Shown here one piece after another: positions 57,871-64,000 of a stretch of 64,000 bases of DNA. Numbering within the stretch: position 1 is the stretch's first letter; every line of letters begins with the position of its first letter. The position numbers and the translations under genes are program-made. Below the pieces are notes generated by a model. That model made no database searches, was not told the DNA's origin, and worked only from the letters and a program-made list of their open reading frames with translations. Source of the DNA: an uncultured Sphaerochaeta sp. (GTDB lineage: Bacteria > Spirochaetota > Spirochaetia > Sphaerochaetales > Sphaerochaetaceae); contig NZ_OY763408.1 in the NCBI RefSeq assembly GCF_963667405.1, forward strand, positions 2,379,757 through 2,443,756. Direction: 5' to 3'.

Positions 57871-60204
57871 ATGAAACATGTCATCCGCAATCTCAGGACC
57901 TGCACCCTTGCATCATCCTCTACCGTAGTCGCCATCGGAGAGGGAGGCTCGGTCACCCTTGCCTTTCTCTCCTCTGAGATCATCAAGGTCTCCTACGATT
58001 TTGCCGGTATCACGATCGACAAGACCTTGGAGAAGGCAAGTGACTTCATAACCAAACCGGCAACGCATCTGGATACCAGTGATCCTGTCCTGATCAAAGA
58101 AGAGAAGGAAGCATACATCCTCACCTGCGGCCAAAGCCGGGTGGTGCTGGAGAAGGAGCATGCCTTGGTAAGCGTCTGGCACCAGGGCAGGCTTGCCCAT
58201 GGGGGACGTGTCGGCACAGCCGATACGGTCCTGCCCTCCTACCAGGTCCGCTGCTTCACCAAGGAGGGGTCCAAGGATTCATTCAGCCGGTTCAACTTCC
58301 CCTTGGATCCTGAGGATGAGTTCTATGGGCTGGGGGACAAGAGCGGCAGTCCCAACAGACGGGGACGGCGGTTCTCCATGTTCAACCGTGACTCGCTTGG
58401 CTACGATGCATCCAATTCCGATCCGCTGTACAAGTCCATACCCTTCCTCCTGAAAGTGAATCCGGATCAAGGAGTGACCAGCGGCCTGCTCTTTGACCAG
58501 AGCATGATCAAGCTCTTCGACCTGGGCAGGGAGAGCCCCTACTTTTTCTCGGTTGAGGTGGAAGGAGGGCCGTACGGCTATGTGGTACTGTTGGGCAACT
58601 CCTACCATGAGGTGCTGAAAAACTACTGCCAGGTGACCGGCTTCCCGGCCTTTCCCCCGCTGTTCAGCTTCGGATTCTTCGGTTCCTCGATGAACTATGC
58701 CGAGCCTGACGATGCCAAGGAGAGGATTCTGGAGTACTTCGCCACGGTGGAGGAGCACCAGATACCTTGTGAGGGGATGTATGTCTCCTCGGGCTACCTG
58801 AAGAGTGCAGAGGGAAAGCGGTATGCCTTCCTCTGGAACAAGCAGAAGTTTCCCGACCACAAGAGCTTTCTCACCTCGCTCTCCGAGCGTGGGTACAACC
58901 TGTGCATGAACATCAAGCCCGGCATCCTGGTTTCACACCCCTGGTATGGTGAGCTGAAAGAGAAGGGATTTTTGATCAAGGACCAGGAGGGCAAGCCCTA
59001 CCAGGAGTTCTTCTGGGGCGGGGAAGCCTCGTTCATCGACTTCAACAACCCCCAGGCCAAAGAGTGGTGGAAGAGCCAGCTCAAGGCGCAGTATCTCGAC
59101 CATGGGTGCACCGGCATCTGGAACGACAACAATGAGCTGGAGCTTGAGGATGTGGGGCTTGAGGCGTTCAAGACCAAGGCCCTCTATCCGATCAGGATGG
59201 CCCAGGCAAGCTATGAGGCGTTCAAGGAAGAACGGCCTGATGAGCGGCCCTGGATCTACTCCAGAAGCGGCTATGCGGGCCTCCAGCGCTTCGCAAGGAC
59301 TTGGTCGGGAGATAATGTCAGCGACTGGAAGACGCTGCACTACAACCAGCTGATGGGCATCGGGTTCGGTCTCTCGGGCCTTCCCTACTTCGGCCACGAC
59401 CTGGGAGGATTCTTCGGGCCTTTCCCCGAGGAGGAGCTGCTCATCCGTTCCTGCCAGTCTGCAGTGTTGCAGGGCAGGTTTGTGATGCACTCCTGGCGGG
59501 AAGAGGGGACTCCGACCGAGCCGTGGTCGTACCCTACTGCACTTGAGCCCATCCGCTCCCTCATCCTGGAGCACTACCGTTTCATGCCCTACCTGTACAG
59601 CTGTGCGTATGAGGCAGCGGTGGAAGGAAAGCCGATCGAGCGTTCGCTCCATCTGGAGTTCCCTGAAGACCAAGCACTCAAGAGTGACACCGTCCACTCC
59701 CTCTTCGGGCCTTCCTTGCTGAAGGTGTTGGTAACCGAGAAGGGCTGCCATGAGGCAAGGGTACATCTACCAAAAGGTCTGTGGTGGTATGACAAGGCGG
59801 GGATGGCTATTGAGGGTGGGTGCGACCTCACGGTCCCCTACCCGTGCAACGGGGAAGTGGTCTGGTTTGCCAGGGAAGGGTCTTCCATTCCCACAGCTCC
59901 CCATCTGACCCATCTTGGAACGGCATTTTTCGAGCAGGTGGAGTTCCTCGTATTCCCTGTCAGAACAACCGGAAAAGAAGTGATCTCCACGTACTTTGAG
60001 GATGATGGGAAGACGGAACTGCACAAGCAGAATTGCAATCTCTGGTCGTTGAAGGTATCCGAAAACCAGGTGGTAGTTACCAGGACCATAGTTGCACAAA
60101 GTGAGCCTGCAGGACGGTTGTTCACCCTGAAAGTCGGAACGAGGAAGTTCGAGTTCAATCCTGCTTCCCTGAAACGGGGAGAGAGCATCAGCTTTGCATT
60201 CTGA
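57871..60204 (+). CDS. Glycoside hydrolase family 31
   Basis: A 777-residue intracellular alpha-glycosidase. An N-terminal beta domain (~1-240) precedes the TIM barrel (~255-600) and C-terminal beta domains. The nucleophile is D419 in GIWNDNNELE and the acid/base D481 in RTWSGDN. The loop LGDKSGSPNRRGRRFSMFNRDSLGYD is usual for alpha-glucosidases of gut bacteria; alpha-xylosidase or other specificities cannot be excluded. AAGGATAAG precedes the ATG. Co-expressed with the ABC importer, it probably cleaves the imported oligosaccharide. Confidence 0.92.
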   Translation: MKHVIRNLRTCTLASSSTVVAIGEGGSVTLAFLSSEIIKVSYDFAGITIDKTLEKASDFITKPATHLDTSDPVLIKEEKEAYILTCGQSRVVLEKEHALVSVWHQGRLAHGGRVGTADTVLPSYQVRCFTKEGSKDSFSRFNFPLDPEDEFYGLGDKSGSPNRRGRRFSMFNRDSLGYDASNSDPLYKSIPFLLKVNPDQGVTSGLLFDQSMIKLFDLGRESPYFFSVEVEGGPYGYVVLLGNSYHEVLKNYCQVTGFPAFPPLFSFGFFGSSMNYAEPDDAKERILEYFATVEEHQIPCEGMYVSSGYLKSAEGKRYAFLWNKQKFPDHKSFLTSLSERGYNLCMNIKPGILVSHPWYGELKEKGFLIKDQEGKPYQEFFWGGEASFIDFNNPQAKEWWKSQLKAQYLDHGCTGIWNDNNELELEDVGLEAFKTKALYPIRMAQASYEAFKEERPDERPWIYSRSGYAGLQRFARTWSGDNVSDWKTLHYNQLMGIGFGLSGLPYFGHDLGGFFGPFPEEELLIRSCQSAVLQGRFVMHSWREEGTPTEPWSYPTALEPIRSLILEHYRFMPYLYSCAYEAAVEGKPIERSLHLEFPEDQALKSDTVHSLFGPSLLKVLVTEKGCHEARVHLPKGLWWYDKAGMAIEGGCDLTVPYPCNGEVVWFAREGSSIPTAPHLTHLGTAFFEQVEFLVFPVRTTGKEVISTYFEDDGKTELHKQNCNLWSLKVSENQVVVTRTIVAQSEPAGRLFTLKVGTRKFEFNPASLKRGESISFAF

Positions 60205-60252
60205 GGGTGACAAAGCAGACAAGAGGCCTTACACTGACGCAAGGGAGGTGCT

Positions 60253-61251
60253 ATGCGAGAACCGGTGACCATCGTGGATGTAGCGAAAGCTGCAGGGGTT
60301 TCCCCTGCCACGGTTACGCATGCACTGAACGGCAAACGCCCGGTGGGGGAAGCTACCAGGAAGAAGGTGCTTGAGGCCATCGAACAGCTGGGCTATGTGC
60401 CCTCCTGGAGTGCTTCACGGATGAAACGCGGTTCTTCGGGGATCATCGGCTGTCTTGCCGCCGATATCACCGAGACGTTCGTCAACCAGATTGTACGTGG
60501 TATTGAGCACGGGCTTTCGGGGGGACAACACTCACTGTTCTTCGTCTCCGGTATTGAGTTCGGCAATGACCTGAAGAAGGCCTACCAATTCCTGAAGAGC
60601 CACAAGGTGGAGGGAATCCTGTTTTGCCACCACCTGCCGATCTGGAAGGAGTTCAACCTGGATATCCAGAACTCCGACATCCCGATTGTTTCGGTGAATA
60701 TGGACACCCCGGATATGATCAGCGTGATTCCTGACAACCGGACAGGGGGGTATCAGGCGGCAGAGCACTTGTATGGATGCGGGATGCGCAATCCTGCAAT
60801 GATATGCGGCCCCGAGGATCGTCTTTCAGTGCAGGATCGCCTGAAGGGGTTCTCTGAGCGGGTTGGTGAGCTGAATCTGAGTATGCCTACCCACTCATAC
60901 TTCGGTACGTACGATTTCTCCCACGGTTTTGAGGCTGCCAACAGCATCATGGATGCACATCCTGAGACAGATGGAATATTCTGTGCAAATGACTATATTG
61001 CTGCAGGGGCTATCTCGGCTCTGCAGAAGCGAGGCTACCAGGTTCCCCGGCAGGTTCGGGTGGTGGGCTTCGACAATCGTGATTTCTCTGAGTTCTGGAA
61101 TGTGCCCATCACTACGTTCGAGCTTCCGCTCCAAGAAATGGGTATGCTGGGGGTAAGCCTGCTCAAGCAGGTGATCAACACAGGATCCTACTCCAAGCAA
61201 AAGCATGTGCTGCAGTCCAAGCTTATTCCCAGGCAGAGCAGCAAGGGATAA
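60253..61251 (+). CDS. LacI-family transcriptional regulator
   Basis: A 332-residue repressor. The HTH and hinge (VTIVDVAKAAGVSPATVTHALNGKRPVGEATRKKVLEAIEQLGYVPSWSASRMKRG) cover residues ~5-60; the sensor domain runs to the end (DGIFCANDYIAAGAISALQ, VVGFDNRDFS). AGGGAGG precedes ATG 60253. It closes the GH31 operon and is the likely ligand of the CG-centred operator at 54756-54765. Confidence 0.95.
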   Translation: MREPVTIVDVAKAAGVSPATVTHALNGKRPVGEATRKKVLEAIEQLGYVPSWSASRMKRGSSGIIGCLAADITETFVNQIVRGIEHGLSGGQHSLFFVSGIEFGNDLKKAYQFLKSHKVEGILFCHHLPIWKEFNLDIQNSDIPIVSVNMDTPDMISVIPDNRTGGYQAAEHLYGCGMRNPAMICGPEDRLSVQDRLKGFSERVGELNLSMPTHSYFGTYDFSHGFEAANSIMDAHPETDGIFCANDYIAAGAISALQKRGYQVPRQVRVVGFDNRDFSEFWNVPITTFELPLQEMGMLGVSLLKQVINTGSYSKQKHVLQSKLIPRQSSKG

Positions 61252-61266
61252 CCTCCAGAGACAGCG

Positions 61267-61296
61267 AAGGGGAACCTGCCTGAGCAGATTCCCCTT
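61267..61296. terminator. Hairpin between the LacI gene and the phosphonate operon
   Basis: AAGGGGAACCTGC / GCAGATTCCCCTT, a 13-bp stem with one mismatch and loop CTGA. It lies tail to tail between two operons and probably ends both, though there is no long T run. Confidence 0.65.
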
Positions 61297-61327
61297 GGTA
61301 AGGACAGTTCATAGTGGATTGTAGCTT

Positions 61328-64000
<2,673 letters not shown>

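Overview
The window looks like a stretch of chromosome from a free-living or gut-associated spirochaete, most like the Sphaerochaeta group. This is inferred from the mix of genes: sugar ABC and TRAP uptake systems with typical spirochaetal leader peptides, a FabV-type enoyl reductase, and a fused phosphonate cytidylyltransferase/aminotransferase of the kind known from Treponema. Genes are densely packed on both strands, with many 4-8 bp start/stop overlaps. I saw no rRNA, tRNA, CRISPR array, insertion sequence or phage gene.

Layout. 1-8.8 kb: a cut-off sodium-pump decarboxylase beta subunit, then single metabolic genes (acetyltransferase, a transaldolase-like protein lacking its catalytic lysine, AraC regulator, SulP transporter, glyoxalase and metallo-hydrolase, beta-glucuronidase). 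8.8-10.8 kb: glycerol-1-phosphate dehydrogenase divergent from an SGNH hydrolase. 10.8-17.2 kb: a TRAP transporter locus with its own sensor kinase, response regulator and a second, lipoprotein-type TRAP receptor. 17.3-20.6 kb: small membrane protein, HAD phosphatase, and a MarR-MATE efflux pair. 20.6-29.7 kb: fatty-acid synthesis genes as two divergent operons, accBCDA and fabHDGFZV, driven from one 60 bp promoter region centred on a perfect palindrome. 29.8-31.4 kb: a HigB-like toxin with an antitoxin fused to an ImmA/IrrE metalloprotease. 31.6-39.5 kb: HD hydrolase, two related lipoproteins, OtnK/OtnC acid-sugar genes, paired chromate transporter halves, and a lipoprotein built of four tandem repeats. 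39.9-43.2 kb: a tiny exported protein, a sugar kinase of the NahK type, and an AGE-family epimerase. 43.3-49.5 kb: an AAC(3)-like gene and a five-gene sugar ABC/FAD oxidoreductase/LacI operon. 49.6-54.7 kb: ZIP metal transporter, small unknown proteins, UDP-glucose dehydrogenase with a cysteine-rich partner, and a secreted protein. 54.7-61.3 kb: a second sugar ABC operon with a GH31 glycosidase and LacI regulator. 61.3-64 kb: the end of a phosphonate (2-aminoethylphosphonate) biosynthesis operon running off the window.

The genes mostly serve uptake and breakdown of plant or host glycans (GUS, GH31, two ABC systems, TRAP, acid-sugar catabolism), plus envelope building (fatty acids, UDP-glucuronate, phosphonate head groups). 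The most unexpected pattern is regulatory. Nine genes that mostly lack a ribosome binding site have a start codon exactly six bases after a -10-like hexamer. In seven, this -10 lies 17 or 18 bases after a recognisable -35. Together these suggest frequent leaderless transcripts.
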